This document shows, in pieces, positions 27,445 through 37,484 of a stretch of DNA of 64,000 bases (the first letter of the stretch is position 1; the number at the start of each line of letters is the position of its first letter). Origin of the DNA: Devosia sp. YIM 151766 (GTDB lineage Bacteria > Pseudomonadota > Alphaproteobacteria > Rhizobiales > Devosiaceae); assembly GCF_030285925.1 (NCBI RefSeq), contig NZ_CP127251.1, forward strand, positions 1,736,001-1,800,000, read 5' to 3'. The notes beneath the pieces were generated by a model. That model saw only the letters and a program-made list of their open reading frames with translations. It had not been told where the DNA came from and searched no databases. Both the position numbers and the translations under genes were made by a program.

Positions 27445-28025
27445 GCCCCCGCCCCGGCCAGGCGGCGAGGCCGCAGGGGCCTGGCCGGATTGCCGGCATA
27501 GATCATCCCCGGCTCCAGATTTGTAAACGCCACCCCGCGCGCGCCCAGCACCGCGCCATTGCCGATTTCCACGCCCGGCCCCACAAAGGCCTCCGCCGCC
27601 ACCCAGGCGCCCTCTCCGATCACGATGGGCTTGGCGACCAGCTGGAAATGCGCGTCGTCCACATCGTGGCTGCCGCAGCAGAGATGCGCGCCCTGCGAAA
27701 CCAAAGCCCGCTCGCCGACGACGATTGCCGCCATATTGTAGCAGTTGACCCGCGGTCCCAGCGTCGCATGGGCGTGCATCGTCAGATTGGGCGGATACCA
27801 GATGCGGGCGCTGCCATAGACATTGGCGGTCGCGTGAACGCGGGCCCCGCAGGCGCGCAGCACCATGATCCGCCATGTCCGCATCGGCGCGGGCGTCCAG
27901 CGCGCCAGCACCAGCCAGGCGGTCGCCCAGGCGAGCCGCTTGAGCCGGTGCGCCAGGGTAAAGCTGGCTCCACCGAACACGGCGCCATGCCGCCCGGCCT
28001 GCAGAATATCGCGGTCGCCATTCAT
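27441..28025 (-). CDS. Putative colanic-acid-type acetyltransferase (WcaF-like)
   Basis: This 194-residue left-handed beta-helix acyltransferase resembles WcaF. Signatures are SARIWYPPNLTMHAHATLGP, CCGSHDVDD (catalytic His region), PIVIGEGAWVAAEAFVGPGV and YAGNPARPL. It would O-acetylate a sugar of the repeat unit using acetyl-CoA. The SGNH protein encoded just past the operon end could act in the opposite sense. Both ends overlap neighbouring operon genes by 4 bp. Confidence 0.85.
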   Translation of the reverse strand: MNGDRDILQAGRHGAVFGGASFTLAHRLKRLAWATAWLVLARWTPAPMRTWRIMVLRACGARVHATANVYGSARIWYPPNLTMHAHATLGPRVNCYNMAAIVVGERALVSQGAHLCCGSHDVDDAHFQLVAKPIVIGEGAWVAAEAFVGPGVEIGNGAVLGARGVAFTNLEPGMIYAGNPARPLRPRRLAGAGA

Positions 28026-29176
28026 CGCGCTGCTTCCTCCAAATGCATCAGCAGGTCAGCGGCCGCGCGCTCCGCCGAGAAATGGGTCTCGAATGCGGTC
28101 CTGGCGGCCAGGCGCATTCCCGCGCGCTGCGCTTCAGGCAGATCGAGATATGCGGCGAGCAACGCCCGCACGCCCGCCAGACTATCGGCCCGCACCAGCC
28201 CCGCTCCGGCCCGTTCCACTATGCGCCAGATATTGACTTTATCGGTGATCAATACCGGGCAGGAACAGGACAGGGCCTCCGCCACCGCAATTGCGAAATT
28301 TTCCTGGTGGGACGGCAGGATAAAGACTTCGGCGCCGCGAAACGCCCCCCATTTGGCCGCGCCGGTCAACATGCCGGGCCAATGCACCCGCGGCGCAATA
28401 CCGGCCCGTTCCGCCAGTCCCGCCAGCCTGGCCTTCAACCCGGCCTGATCGGGGCCGGCGATCACCAGATCGAGATGCGGATGCGTTCGGGCTGTTCCGG
28501 CAAACGCCTCAATCAGCAGATCGCACCCCTTTTTGGGGTGAAGCCTGCCGAGAAACAGGAGATATCGCCTCCCTGCCAGCGCCGGCAGGACGGCGCCAAA
28601 CGCCGCCCGCTGCTCGGCGTCCCCAGCCGGCGGCTGGCCTGACCCGAAAGCAACGGTTTCTTCCCGATAGCCGTGCCCGACAAAGCTATGACGCGCGCGC
28701 CGCATCTCCGTTTCCGTGGTGAACAGCACCGCCCGCGCCTCGCGCAGCACCCTGCCCTGCCACAATGTCCAGAATGCCTGCTTGGCCAGATGCTTCAGCG
28801 GATAGGTCTGCCGGAACCACGGGTCCATCATGCCATGGGCAAAGACCAGATAGGGCAGGCCCGACCGGCGCAGTCCCTGCCCGCCGCCGACCGAGGCATG
28901 GTTCCACAAGCCATGCACCACGGCGACATCGAAGCGGGCGGCATGGCGCGCCACCCATTTGGCCAATGCCGGCGTATAGCCATATCGCTTCACCCACCGC
29001 CCCACCCCATGGACCTGATGCGGCCAATGGCGCAGGAACGCCGCCTCCGGCGCATCGAGCGTCACGATCTCGGTCCCATGTCCCCATTCGGCCATGAGAT
29101 CGGCGGCGAGCCGCAGCCCTTCTATAGGGCCTCCGGTGCGCGGGTCTGCCGACGCGATGATGTGCAGGATCCTCAT
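28022..29176 (-). CDS. Family 4 glycosyltransferase
   Basis: This 384-residue retaining GT-B transferase has N-terminal HIIASADPRTGGPIEGLRLA and VVHGLWNHASVGG, and C-terminal LFLGRLHPKKGCDLLIEAF and LPSHQENFAIAVAEALSC with the EX7E-type acidic pair. It likely transfers one sugar of the exopolysaccharide repeat. It overlaps the acetyltransferase and the next GT by 4 bp each. Confidence 0.88.
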   Translation of the reverse strand: MRILHIIASADPRTGGPIEGLRLAADLMAEWGHGTEIVTLDAPEAAFLRHWPHQVHGVGRWVKRYGYTPALAKWVARHAARFDVAVVHGLWNHASVGGGQGLRRSGLPYLVFAHGMMDPWFRQTYPLKHLAKQAFWTLWQGRVLREARAVLFTTETEMRRARHSFVGHGYREETVAFGSGQPPAGDAEQRAAFGAVLPALAGRRYLLFLGRLHPKKGCDLLIEAFAGTARTHPHLDLVIAGPDQAGLKARLAGLAERAGIAPRVHWPGMLTGAAKWGAFRGAEVFILPSHQENFAIAVAEALSCSCPVLITDKVNIWRIVERAGAGLVRADSLAGVRALLAAYLDLPEAQRAGMRLAARTAFETHFSAERAAADLLMHLEEAAR

Positions 29177-30330
29177 TGCAGCAGCCCGCTATAGAGCTGG
29201 AACATCCGCTCGCCATATTGATCCCAGCCGCCAAGCGCGCCGACCCGCGCCCGCGCCCGATACCCCATGGCCGCGCGCTCCGCGGGATTGTCCGCCATCC
29301 AGGCGATTGCCGCCGCGATGGCCTCGGGGCTGCGGATCGGAACCACCAGCCCCTCGGCGCCATGTGCGACATGCTCGCGCGCGCCGGTATTTTCGGACAG
29401 GATGACCGGGCAGCCACAGGCCATGGCTTCGGCCACCACCAGCCCGAACCCATCCTCGATGCTGGGCAGGACCAGAACATGGGACCGGGACATGACATGG
29501 CGCAGCCTGTCATGATCCACCCGCCCCATGACCCGGACATTACCAGCCCGCAGCCGGCGGCCCAGCCGCTGCCGCACCGCCGGCTCCATGCTGCCGATCA
29601 GCGTCAGCGTCACGGCGCGGGACGCGAGCAGGTCGAGCGCGTCGAACAGATCGAAGGCCCCCTTGCGCACCGAAAGATCGCCGACGAACAAGAGATCGAA
29701 CGTCCCGGAGCCGGGCCGGCCTTCCATCCTGAACCGCGTGAGATCGACCCCATAAGGCACCACCGCCACCCGTCCCGCATCCACACCCGCTTCGACGAAA
29801 CTCCGTTTCGCCAATCCCGAGGGCACTACGATCAGGTCGGCCAGCTCATATTCAGTCAGTTCGCGCTCATGGGTCGTTGGCGCATAATAGCTATTTTCCA
29901 GGCCGACGCGCTCATATTCTTCCCGGAGCAGGCGATGCTGCCAGCCGATATGCGTACAGCCGCGATCCAGCACATATCTGGCCCCGTGCCGCTGTGCCGC
30001 CGGCCCGCTCCACAGACCAAGCCCCTCTTGCGCCACGAAAATATCCGTGTCCGGCAAGCGCCGGGAGACCAAGGCATCCTGCAAGAGCGCCGAAGCGCGA
30101 TGCATATGCTGCATATCGCGCGGGCCGGGCTGTATCGCAGCGGGATATCGCAGCATCATCAGCGGCCGCAGCACGGGCAAGGTCGTCACCCGGTCGCGCG
30201 GCACATTCTCTCGCTTCAGGCTGCCCCAATTGAAGCCGGAATAGATGCGGCCAAGGCTGTTCCTTTTCAGCATCTGCCGCGCCAAAGCGAACATATGGGC
30301 GCGGCCATGGGCCGATATCGTAACCTTCAC
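29173..30330 (-). CDS. Family 4 glycosyltransferase
   Basis: This 385-residue GT-B protein shows LLFVGDLSVRKGAFDLFDAL, RVMGRVDHDRL and LPSIEDGFGLVVAEAMACG in the C-terminal donor-binding half. The N-terminal half (KVTISAHGRAHMFALARQM, FVAQEGLGLWSG, VLDRGCTHIGWQ) resembles GTs acting in surface-polysaccharide operons. Start is GTG at 30330, in a GTGA overlap with the upstream stop. Donor and acceptor cannot be assigned. Confidence 0.87.
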   Translation of the reverse strand: MKVTISAHGRAHMFALARQMLKRNSLGRIYSGFNWGSLKRENVPRDRVTTLPVLRPLMMLRYPAAIQPGPRDMQHMHRASALLQDALVSRRLPDTDIFVAQEGLGLWSGPAAQRHGARYVLDRGCTHIGWQHRLLREEYERVGLENSYYAPTTHERELTEYELADLIVVPSGLAKRSFVEAGVDAGRVAVVPYGVDLTRFRMEGRPGSGTFDLLFVGDLSVRKGAFDLFDALDLLASRAVTLTLIGSMEPAVRQRLGRRLRAGNVRVMGRVDHDRLRHVMSRSHVLVLPSIEDGFGLVVAEAMACGCPVILSENTGAREHVAHGAEGLVVPIRSPEAIAAAIAWMADNPAERAAMGYRARARVGALGGWDQYGERMFQLYSGLLQ

Positions 30331-31319
30331 GTTACGCCTCCATCGAGGCCGGCAAGCCGCGCCAATTGCCGATAGGCCGCTGCAAAGGTGCAATCCGCCA
30401 CATGCGCCTCCGCCAGCAGCCGCAAATGTTCCGCCGGCTCCAGCGCCTTCGCCATGGCATGGGCCAATGAGCCCACCTCCCCCGCCCTGAACAGCAGCGC
30501 CGCCGGGCCGCCGGCCTCCTTCAAGCCTCCCCTGTCGGAGACCACCACCCGGCACCCCGCCGCCAGTCCCTCCACCGCGACCTTGCCGAACGGCTCCTCA
30601 TAGCGCGACGGCACCACCAGCACTTTGTGCCGATTCAGCAGAGCATTGCATTCCGCCTGCGATTTGGCGCCGGCAAAGCTGATCCGCGCCTGCAATCCCA
30701 GCTTGCCGGCCAGGCACTCGTATCCCGCCTGGCCCGAGCCGCGCCCCACAATGGTCAGCCGGGAATGCGGGAAGCGCTGCATGGCCTCGATCAGCGTCTG
30801 GATGCCTTTCTCTGGCTCCAGCCGGCCGACAAAGATGAAATCCGCCGCCCTGCTGCTCCATGCGATCTCCCGCCGAAACACCTGTTCGTCATAGCCGGGA
30901 AAGATCACCGCCGCGCAGCCCGGTATCTTGCCGCGGACGAATTCGCTATTGGCGATCCTGAATCCTGCCGCCTCGATCCGCCGCAACAGCCAGCCGGACA
31001 ATATTCCGCCACCGCCCCGGACATGGCTGGCATACCAGATCGTGAACGGCTTTCTCGTCACCAGGACCGGCCAGTTGAGACGCACCGATGGATGCCGGGC
31101 GATGACCCGGTCCGCCCAGCGGAACAGCGATAGCAGGCGCAACGGATTTGGGCCTCGCACCATCGCCACGCCGTCGTTGCGCTCCACCGCGCTCGCCGTC
31201 TGGGTGATCACGATCACCTCGTGCCCATCGGCGGCGGCGCGCCGCGCAATGTTCTCGGCCGTCACCTCCAATCCGCCGATGGCGGGCCAATAGGCATGGC
31301 TGGAGATCAGCACTTTCAT
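30327..31319 (-). CDS. Family 4 glycosyltransferase
   Basis: This 330-residue GT-B transferase begins MKVLISSHAYWPAIGGLEVTA with the glycine-rich acceptor loop. It has FIFVGRLEPEKGIQTLIEAM, LTIVGRGSG and VVPSRYEEPFGKVAVEGLAAG. It likely adds a sugar to the lipid-linked intermediate. The ATG overlaps the flippase stop by 4 bp. Confidence 0.88.
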   Translation of the reverse strand: MKVLISSHAYWPAIGGLEVTAENIARRAAADGHEVIVITQTASAVERNDGVAMVRGPNPLRLLSLFRWADRVIARHPSVRLNWPVLVTRKPFTIWYASHVRGGGGILSGWLLRRIEAAGFRIANSEFVRGKIPGCAAVIFPGYDEQVFRREIAWSSRAADFIFVGRLEPEKGIQTLIEAMQRFPHSRLTIVGRGSGQAGYECLAGKLGLQARISFAGAKSQAECNALLNRHKVLVVPSRYEEPFGKVAVEGLAAGCRVVVSDRGGLKEAGGPAALLFRAGEVGSLAHAMAKALEPAEHLRLLAEAHVADCTFAAAYRQLARLAGLDGGVT

Positions 31320-32614
31320 GGCCAGCCTCCGGCCGCCCGGGGCATCAGGGCGCCGCGCCGATGAGCGGCGATCAGTTCGGCGCCGGCGGCGGCCAGCCGC
31401 CCCAGGGTCAGCGACAAAGTCAGGGTCAGCGCCCCGGCAATGGTGCCGATATCGACGACGAGGGCAATCAGCACGCAAGTACCCAGCCCCACCGGGATTT
31501 GCAGCCAGCTATAGCCGGTCCAGCCTCGATGAGCGACCAGGCGCCACGCCGTCAGCGAACCGCGATTGGCCAGCGCCACCGCCGCCGCCACCAGAATTTC
31601 GAAGTCCAGGCCGGCATAATTCGGCCCGACCAGCGCCAGCAAAATCCATGGCGCCAGATAGGCCACGCCCAGCAGCAGCAATGCCGGCGCCATGGTGAGC
31701 ATGACCAGGGCCCAGTATTTTCTCAGCAGGTTCCGGGTCGCCTGCGCGAAAATCGGTACGCAAAAGGCATAGGTGAAAGCATCGACGGGCAACAGCAATT
31801 GCTGGATACGGCCGATCGCCCCCAACCCGGCCACATCGCTGACGCCGGCGAACAGCGACAGCGCGACGATAACGATCTGCGCCTGGAACACATGATAGAG
31901 ATCGACGGGCAATTGCTGGCGAACCGCAAGCCGGACCTCGCGCCGATCCTCCTCGCGCCATCCCCGCTCCCGCCCGATGATCTGGCGCGACCAATTGACC
32001 ATTGGCCCCACCTTGAGCAGCGCCACCAGCACGCTGAGGCCCACTGCCCAGTAAATGTCCAGCATTCCCAAGGCGTGGAGCGCCAATACCGCCAGAATTC
32101 TCAGCGCCGCCAAGCCGATTTCGACCGCTTGGACCCGGCTCGTCCGCCGGGCAAAATAGAGCACTTGTTCAGCAAGGCGGCCATGCAGGTCGGCCCACCA
32201 GAACATCAGCAGGAAAACGCAGAGGCAAATGGCCGTCTCCAGCGCCGCGCCATTATGCAGGAGCAGCGCGAACGCCGCGCCGAGCACCGGGGGCAGCATG
32301 ATCGGTGCCAGCCGGCGGCGCATGCGCATGACCGCTTCCTGCGCCTCGGCGGCGCGATCCATAGCGGGCCAGGTCCGGCCCAATATGGCGGTAAAGCTCA
32401 ACTGCGCGCCGCCACTGGTCAGGATAATGATCGCGCCCATGAGCGTGGTGACGATCGTGTAGAGCCCGTAATCGGCAATCGAGGTCCAATGGGCGATCAT
32501 CAGCCCCGCCAGGGCGGTGAGGCCCTGGGCAATGGTGCTGGCGACGAGAAAGGTGCTGGCCCGCCGGATCGGCAATCGCTGAAGATAGCGCAGCGGGGCC
32601 AGGTCGCGGGTCAT
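31316..32614 (-). CDS. Wzx-like polysaccharide flippase
   Basis: This 432-residue integral membrane protein has about twelve hydrophobic segments. It starts RRASTFLVASTIAQGLTALAG and includes DYGLYTIVTTLMGA, typical of the MATE/MOP polysaccharide exporter superfamily. It would flip the undecaprenyl-linked repeat unit to the periplasm for the adjacent Wzy-like polymerase. The ATG is in a 4-bp overlap with the polymerase stop. Confidence 0.8.
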   Translation of the reverse strand: MTRDLAPLRYLQRLPIRRASTFLVASTIAQGLTALAGLMIAHWTSIADYGLYTIVTTLMGAIIILTSGGAQLSFTAILGRTWPAMDRAAEAQEAVMRMRRRLAPIMLPPVLGAAFALLLHNGAALETAICLCVFLLMFWWADLHGRLAEQVLYFARRTSRVQAVEIGLAALRILAVLALHALGMLDIYWAVGLSVLVALLKVGPMVNWSRQIIGRERGWREEDRREVRLAVRQQLPVDLYHVFQAQIVIVALSLFAGVSDVAGLGAIGRIQQLLLPVDAFTYAFCVPIFAQATRNLLRKYWALVMLTMAPALLLLGVAYLAPWILLALVGPNYAGLDFEILVAAAVALANRGSLTAWRLVAHRGWTGYSWLQIPVGLGTCVLIALVVDIGTIAGALTLTLSLTLGRLAAAGAELIAAHRRGALMPRAAGGWP

Positions 32615-33999
32615 GGCGATCCCGCCCTGCCCATGCGCGGCCCGGTTGGCCGGGAAAATGCAGCCGGCGCCTCCCGCGCCATGTCCGGCAAGCTTTGCCG
32701 CGCCAGCGCCAGAGTGAGGCCGCCGGCCAGCCAGGGCAAGGTCGCCATGCCATTATTGCCGGTCACTTGCGCGATCAGGATGAGGGGAGCGGCAAAGCCC
32801 GCCATGACCATGGCCGCGCTGTTCCCCGCCAGCGCCCCATTGGCCGCTTTCAGCAATATTGCCGCGACGATCAGCATGCGCAGGCCGATAAAGGTCACCC
32901 CGAAGACCGGGCCCAGTTCGAGCACCATGCGCGGCCATTCCCCTTCCGCCAGGAGGAACATCCGCTCGCCTGCCGCCAGGAACGAGCCGGCATTGGAGCC
33001 GGTGCCGATGCCGAGACCCCACATATCGGCCCGCTCGAATTGCGCCGTCACCCCCGTCAGGATGGTCCAGATCCGCTCGAAGACGGAGCCTTCGCTGCTG
33101 CCGGCCATGGTCTGGCGCTGCGCCATGGTTTCATAGGCATCGGGAAACACCGCGACGAAGACCACGAAGAAGGCGGCGATCAGTCCGAACAGCGCTATTA
33201 TCCCGCCGAAGCGCCCGGTTCTCTGCCCCACGATGAGCGAGCCGATCATGGCGAAAACCACGATGATGGCGGCCGATACGAAATATGACCGGGCGCCGCT
33301 CAGCGCCCCCATGACCAGCACCGCCATCCCGCCCGCCACAAGTAATATCCGGGGCGCCTGGATGAAATTGCGCCCCAGCGCCGTCAGCAGCAGCGTGGCC
33401 AGCGCAAAGCTCGCGAAAGTGGCCTGCGCCTGCGCGAAGGTGAATGGGCCATAGGGGCGCACGACGCCGGAAACCACCGTGAAGCGGCCCTCAAGATCGT
33501 CGCCCAGCCCCTTGTTGATCGGCGCATCCACCGGCGAATGAAACTGCACCATGACCAGAATGCCCACCGGCACCGCCAGCCAGAGGCAAAGCCGCAGCAG
33601 CCGCGCGATGTCTTCCGGGTTGAAGGTTTCCGGAATGATGAACAGCAGCGGCACGAATAACAGGTAGAAGCGCATCCCGATCAAGCTGACCAGCACATTC
33701 ACGCCCGTGCTCAATTGCAACAATGCCAGGAGCAGCAAGGCCAGCGCGGCGATGCAATACCAGAATGACAGCACCGAGAATTTCACCCCCCGATAGCCGA
33801 CATAATGGATGATCGCGGCGATCATCAGCGGATCGCGCAGGAACAGCAGCGGCTGCTCGAACGAGCCGAAGGCCCATTTGCGCAAGACGCCCTCCAGCAG
33901 CACGAGAACGAATATCCACTGCACCAGCCTGACGATGATCCGGCGCGCCCGCTCGTCCGGCGGCGGGGCGATGGCGGTGTCGGCGCTATTTTGCTCCAT
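32611..33999 (-). CDS. Wzy-like polymerase / O-antigen ligase family membrane protein
   Basis: This 462-residue protein has about ten to twelve hydrophobic segments and a large periplasmic loop (about residues 290-380) containing MAGSSEGSVFERIW and ADMWGLGIGTGSNAG. The topology and VRPYGPFTFAQAQATFASF fit Wzy/WaaL-type enzymes. Placed beside Wzx, polymerisation of flipped repeat units is the likely job. Start is taken as ATG 33999, 14 bp inside the upstream GT gene; an earlier ATG at 34071 is less likely. Confidence 0.78.
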   Translation of the reverse strand: MEQNSADTAIAPPPDERARRIIVRLVQWIFVLVLLEGVLRKWAFGSFEQPLLFLRDPLMIAAIIHYVGYRGVKFSVLSFWYCIAALALLLLALLQLSTGVNVLVSLIGMRFYLLFVPLLFIIPETFNPEDIARLLRLCLWLAVPVGILVMVQFHSPVDAPINKGLGDDLEGRFTVVSGVVRPYGPFTFAQAQATFASFALATLLLTALGRNFIQAPRILLVAGGMAVLVMGALSGARSYFVSAAIIVVFAMIGSLIVGQRTGRFGGIIALFGLIAAFFVVFVAVFPDAYETMAQRQTMAGSSEGSVFERIWTILTGVTAQFERADMWGLGIGTGSNAGSFLAAGERMFLLAEGEWPRMVLELGPVFGVTFIGLRMLIVAAILLKAANGALAGNSAAMVMAGFAAPLILIAQVTGNNGMATLPWLAGGLTLALARQSLPDMAREAPAAFSRPTGPRMGRAGSP

Positions 34000-35257
34000 A
34001 GCTGCCAATTCCGCCTCCGGCCGATTGCCGCCGATCTTCACAAAGCAGTCCAAGCTGCCGCTCGAAGCCATTCAGAATGGCTGCTTTTCCCCAGCGCTCC
34101 TGTGCCCTGTTTCGCGCCGCCGCTCCCAGTTTCTCGCAGAGTTCCGCATCGTCCAGCAGGCGGCTGATACCGGCAACAAAACCGTCAATGTCGCCCGGCA
34201 TGGTGCAAAGACCGCAATGCTCCATTTCGGTGGCGAGCCCCGTTCCCGGCGCCGCCGTCGCGATGACCGGCCGTCCCGATGCCAGCATATTGGCCAGCTT
34301 GGACGGCAGCATCAGGTCCGCCGCGCCGGCGATTTGCGGCAAGAGATGGATGCTCGCCAATCCGAGAAGGGCGCCCAATCGCTCTTTGGGCTGCAGATCG
34401 CGGAACTGGATATTGGTCAGGCCCGCCGCCCGCGCTTCGAGATTGGCCCGGTTCGGTCCCTCCCCGCAAACCACGAAAGTCAGGTCCGTCCGCTCTCTCA
34501 ACCGGCGGGCCACCTCCACGATGATCTCGGTACCCTGCTTATTGGCGATATTGCCCGAATAAAGCGCGACATGGGGCGTGGTGATGCCCCATTCCGCCCG
34601 ATAGTCCGACCCGTCCGGTCCCGGCTGCACCGCGTCGAGATCGGCCCAATTGCGGAACTCGACGATCCGGTCCGCGCATACGCCTTTTTCCGCCAGCCTG
34701 CGGCCCATGAAGGGAGAAATCGTGCTGACGATATCGAACCTGTTCAGCACCGCCCGCTCGAAAAACCGCGCCAGCCGCGCGCCCGGCCCGCCATCCCTGA
34801 GCAGACCAGTGGCGAAGGCGGCTTCGGTTTCGAAATCCTGAATATGGAGCCAGCTTTTCGCGCCGCACGGGCCAGCGGCCAGGCGCGCGACCGGCGCGGC
34901 GATCAGCGAGGGTGCCACGCTCATGACCACATCCGGCCGCCAGAACCAGGCCCGCATCAGCATGGGGAACAAGGCCGCCAGCCCGAAACTGCAATGATGC
35001 AGCAGCCGCCTGCCCCCGGATGGCCCGGCCGGGATGTAATGAGGCACGCGGGTGACATCGACGCCGTTCTCGGAACCGCGCGCATAGGTGAAGGCACTAT
35101 GGCCCGCCATGATCTTCCAGCCCGGATAATAGGGACACGCCGCCACCACCTGCACCTCATGGCCATTGCCGGCCAGCGCCTCGGCCATGCCGGTGGTATA
35201 GACGGCGATGCCGATCGGTTCGGGCGCGTAATTGAGGCCCAGGATCAGCAGCTTCAC
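33986..35257 (-). CDS. WcaI-like family 4 glycosyltransferase
   Basis: This 423-residue GT-B protein begins [20 protein letters not shown], the hallmark of WcaI (colanic acid fucosyltransferase-like) proteins. Other WcaI features are ACPYYPGWKI, SWLHIQDFETEAAF and QIAGAADLMLPSKLANMLAS. With gmd and fcl directly upstream, a fucosyltransferase role is plausible but inferred. Start is GTG at 35257 in a GTGA overlap with fcl. Confidence 0.87.
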   Translation of the reverse strand: MKLLILGLNYAPEPIGIAVYTTGMAEALAGNGHEVQVVAACPYYPGWKIMAGHSAFTYARGSENGVDVTRVPHYIPAGPSGGRRLLHHCSFGLAALFPMLMRAWFWRPDVVMSVAPSLIAAPVARLAAGPCGAKSWLHIQDFETEAAFATGLLRDGGPGARLARFFERAVLNRFDIVSTISPFMGRRLAEKGVCADRIVEFRNWADLDAVQPGPDGSDYRAEWGITTPHVALYSGNIANKQGTEIIVEVARRLRERTDLTFVVCGEGPNRANLEARAAGLTNIQFRDLQPKERLGALLGLASIHLLPQIAGAADLMLPSKLANMLASGRPVIATAAPGTGLATEMEHCGLCTMPGDIDGFVAGISRLLDDAELCEKLGAAARNRAQERWGKAAILNGFERQLGLLCEDRRQSAGGGIGSYGAK

Positions 35258-36201
35258 GCCGCTCTGTCCTGCGCAACATGCTGCACGAACCAGGCATAGA
35301 CATCGCGAATGCCCTCCTCCAATCCGATGCGCGGCCTCCAGCCCATGCCCCTGAGCGTGTCGGCGCTCATCAGTTTGCCCGGCGCGCCGTCCGGCTTGCT
35401 CAGGTCGTGCACGATGTCGCCGCCGAACCCGACCACGTCGCCGACCAGCCGCGCCAGATCGAGGATCGGGATGTCCCGGCCCGACCCCACATTGACCGGC
35501 TCCGCGCCCGAATAGGTCTTGAGCAGGAACACCAGCGCGTCGGCGCAATCGTCGGCATGCAGGAATTCACGGCGCGGGGTGCCGGTCCCCCATATGGTCA
35601 GGCTGGATTCCCCGTTCATCCTGGCCTCATGGGCCTTGCGGATCAGCGCCGGCAGCACATGGCTCGACGCCAGATCGAAATTGTCACCCCGCCCATAGAG
35701 ATTGGCCGGCATGGCGGAAATATAGTCCCGCCCATGCTGCCGGCGATATGCCTCGGCCAGCTTGATGCCGGCGATCTTGGCCAGGGCGTACCATTCATTG
35801 GTCGGCTCCAGCGGCCCGGTCAGCAGCGCGGTTTCGTCAATCGGCTGCGATGCGGATTTTGGATAGATGCAGCTCGAGCCCAGGAACAGCAGCCGCTCCA
35901 CGTCATGGCGATGCGCCGCCTCGATGACATTGGCCTCGATGATCAGATTGTCATAGAGAAAATCCGCCGGGTATCTCTCATTGGCCCATATCCCGCCGAC
36001 CCGGGCCGCCGCCATGATGATGGCGTCGGGCCTGGCATGATCCACGAAAGCCTCGACCTCCGCCTGCCGCTTCAGGTCGACCACCTCGCGGCCGGCGCTG
36101 ATGATCGCGCAATCCTCCGAGGCCAGCCGGCGCACCAATGCGCTGCCGACCATGCCGCGATGGCCGGCGACCCAGACGCGCTTGCCCGCTAGATCGTACA
36201 T
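35254..36201 (-). CDS. fcl: GDP-L-fucose synthase
   Basis: This 315-residue SDR epimerase/reductase converts GDP-4-keto-6-deoxymannose to GDP-L-fucose with NADPH. It has [33 protein letters not shown], the catalytic YALAK and [10 protein letters not shown]. It overlaps gmd by 13 bp and the WcaI-like gene by 4 bp. Confidence 0.95.
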   Translation of the reverse strand: MYDLAGKRVWVAGHRGMVGSALVRRLASEDCAIISAGREVVDLKRQAEVEAFVDHARPDAIIMAAARVGGIWANERYPADFLYDNLIIEANVIEAAHRHDVERLLFLGSSCIYPKSASQPIDETALLTGPLEPTNEWYALAKIAGIKLAEAYRRQHGRDYISAMPANLYGRGDNFDLASSHVLPALIRKAHEARMNGESSLTIWGTGTPRREFLHADDCADALVFLLKTYSGAEPVNVGSGRDIPILDLARLVGDVVGFGGDIVHDLSKPDGAPGKLMSADTLRGMGWRPRIGLEEGIRDVYAWFVQHVAQDRAA

Positions 36202-37253
36202 TCCGCCTCCTCCACCATGCTGTCATTCGCCATGATGCGCAGGTCCTCGCGCACCATTTCGGCGGCCAGTTCGCGAACACCGGTCTTGTGGCTCCAGCCC
36301 AGTTTCTGCCGCGCCTTGCTCGGGTCGCCCAGCAGCATATCCACCTCGGTCGGCCGGAAATAGCGCGGGTCCACCGCGACCAGGCAGCGTCCCGTCGCCG
36401 CGTCGTGGCCCTGCTCCTCCAGGCCGCTGCCACGCCATTCAATGGCCATGCCGATATCGGCGAAGGCCCATTGCACGAAGTCGCGCACCGCGCTCGTCAC
36501 GCCGGTGGCCAGCACGTAATCGCCGGGCTCGTCCTGTTGCAGCATGCGCCACATGCCCTCGACATATTCGCGCGCATGGCCCCAGTCGCGCCTGGCGTCG
36601 AGATTGCCCAGATAGAGCTTGTCCTGCCGGCCCAGATGGATCGCCGCCACCGCCCGGGTGATCTTGCGGGTAACGAAAGTTTCGCCGCGCACCGGGCTTT
36701 CATGGTTGAACAGGATGGCGTTGGAGCCGTGCATGCCATGGGCTTCGCGGTAATTCACCACGATCCAATAGGCGTATAGCTTGGCTACCCCATAAGGCGA
36801 GCGCGGATAGAACGGCGTGGTCTCGCTTTGCGGCACTTCCTGCGCCAGCCCGAAAAGCTCCGAGGTCGAGGCCTGGCAGAACCGCACCCGCTCGGTCATG
36901 CCGAGAATGCGGATGGCCTCCAGCAGGCGCAAGGTGCCGATGCCATCGGCATTGGCGGTATATTCGGGCGTCTCGAAGCTGACCCGCACATGGCTTTGCG
37001 CCGCCAGGTTATAGATTTCGTCCGGCTGGGTTTCCTGCATGATGCGGACCAGATTGGTCGCGTCGGTAAGGTCGCCATAATGCAGGATGAGCCGCGGATT
37101 TTGCCGGAGATGCTCGATACGGCCGGTATTGACCGATGACGACCGCCGCTTGATGCCGTGGACGACATATCCCTTGTCCAGCAAAAGCTGCGCCAGATAG
37201 GCGCCATCCTGCCCGGTAATACCGGTGATAAGGGCGGTCCTTGGCCTATTCAT
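36189..37253 (-). CDS. gmd: GDP-mannose 4,6-dehydratase
   Basis: This 354-residue NADP-dependent SDR makes GDP-4-keto-6-deoxymannose from GDP-mannose. Motifs: [38 protein letters not shown], catalytic [21 protein letters not shown] and [14 protein letters not shown]. It is the first gene of the ten-gene minus-strand EPS operon; GGAG precedes the ATG at 37253. Its promoter must lie in the 258-bp gap shared with the divergent BY-kinase gene. Confidence 0.96.
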   Translation of the reverse strand: MNRPRTALITGITGQDGAYLAQLLLDKGYVVHGIKRRSSSVNTGRIEHLRQNPRLILHYGDLTDATNLVRIMQETQPDEIYNLAAQSHVRVSFETPEYTANADGIGTLRLLEAIRILGMTERVRFCQASTSELFGLAQEVPQSETTPFYPRSPYGVAKLYAYWIVVNYREAHGMHGSNAILFNHESPVRGETFVTRKITRAVAAIHLGRQDKLYLGNLDARRDWGHAREYVEGMWRMLQQDEPGDYVLATGVTSAVRDFVQWAFADIGMAIEWRGSGLEEQGHDAATGRCLVAVDPRYFRPTEVDMLLGDPSKARQKLGWSHKTGVRELAAEMVREDLRIMANDSMVEEAECTI

Positions 37254-37335
37254 GCCTGCTCCAAGCCATATGACGGGCAATGACAAGAGTAATGGAGAGC
37301 GAACACTATTTTTGGCCGGCCCGGCAATAGATAAA

Positions 37336-37484
37336 TTCCGCCTCTGCCGCCCGGGGGCGCCGAAGACTGTCAAAACCCGCACCTGGTGGCGAGAAAAACC
37401 TGCCGTCTCTTGCATCCGCCTCGGAAACCGGCAAGTCTGGAGCGGATCGAGCGATAAAAACTTTCCGCCCCGGCGGAAATTTTT
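37336..37484 (+). promoter_or_regulatory. Possible transcription attenuator in the BY-kinase leader
   Basis: TTTCCGCC (37462-37469) and GGCGGAAA (37472-37479) form a compact hairpin followed by TTTTT, a good intrinsic terminator. It lies only 27 bp before the ATG at 37512. No plus-strand gene lies upstream for it to end, since gmd is divergent. An earlier TTCCGCC at 37336-37342 duplicates the left arm and could pair with the right arm instead, a possible antiterminator. The role is inferred. Confidence 0.5.

Noticed and set aside
31361..33136. 591-codon plus-strand frame opposite wzx/wzy
   Set aside because: It is antisense to two membrane-protein genes with clear topology. The product is Gln/Arg/His-rich without domains.
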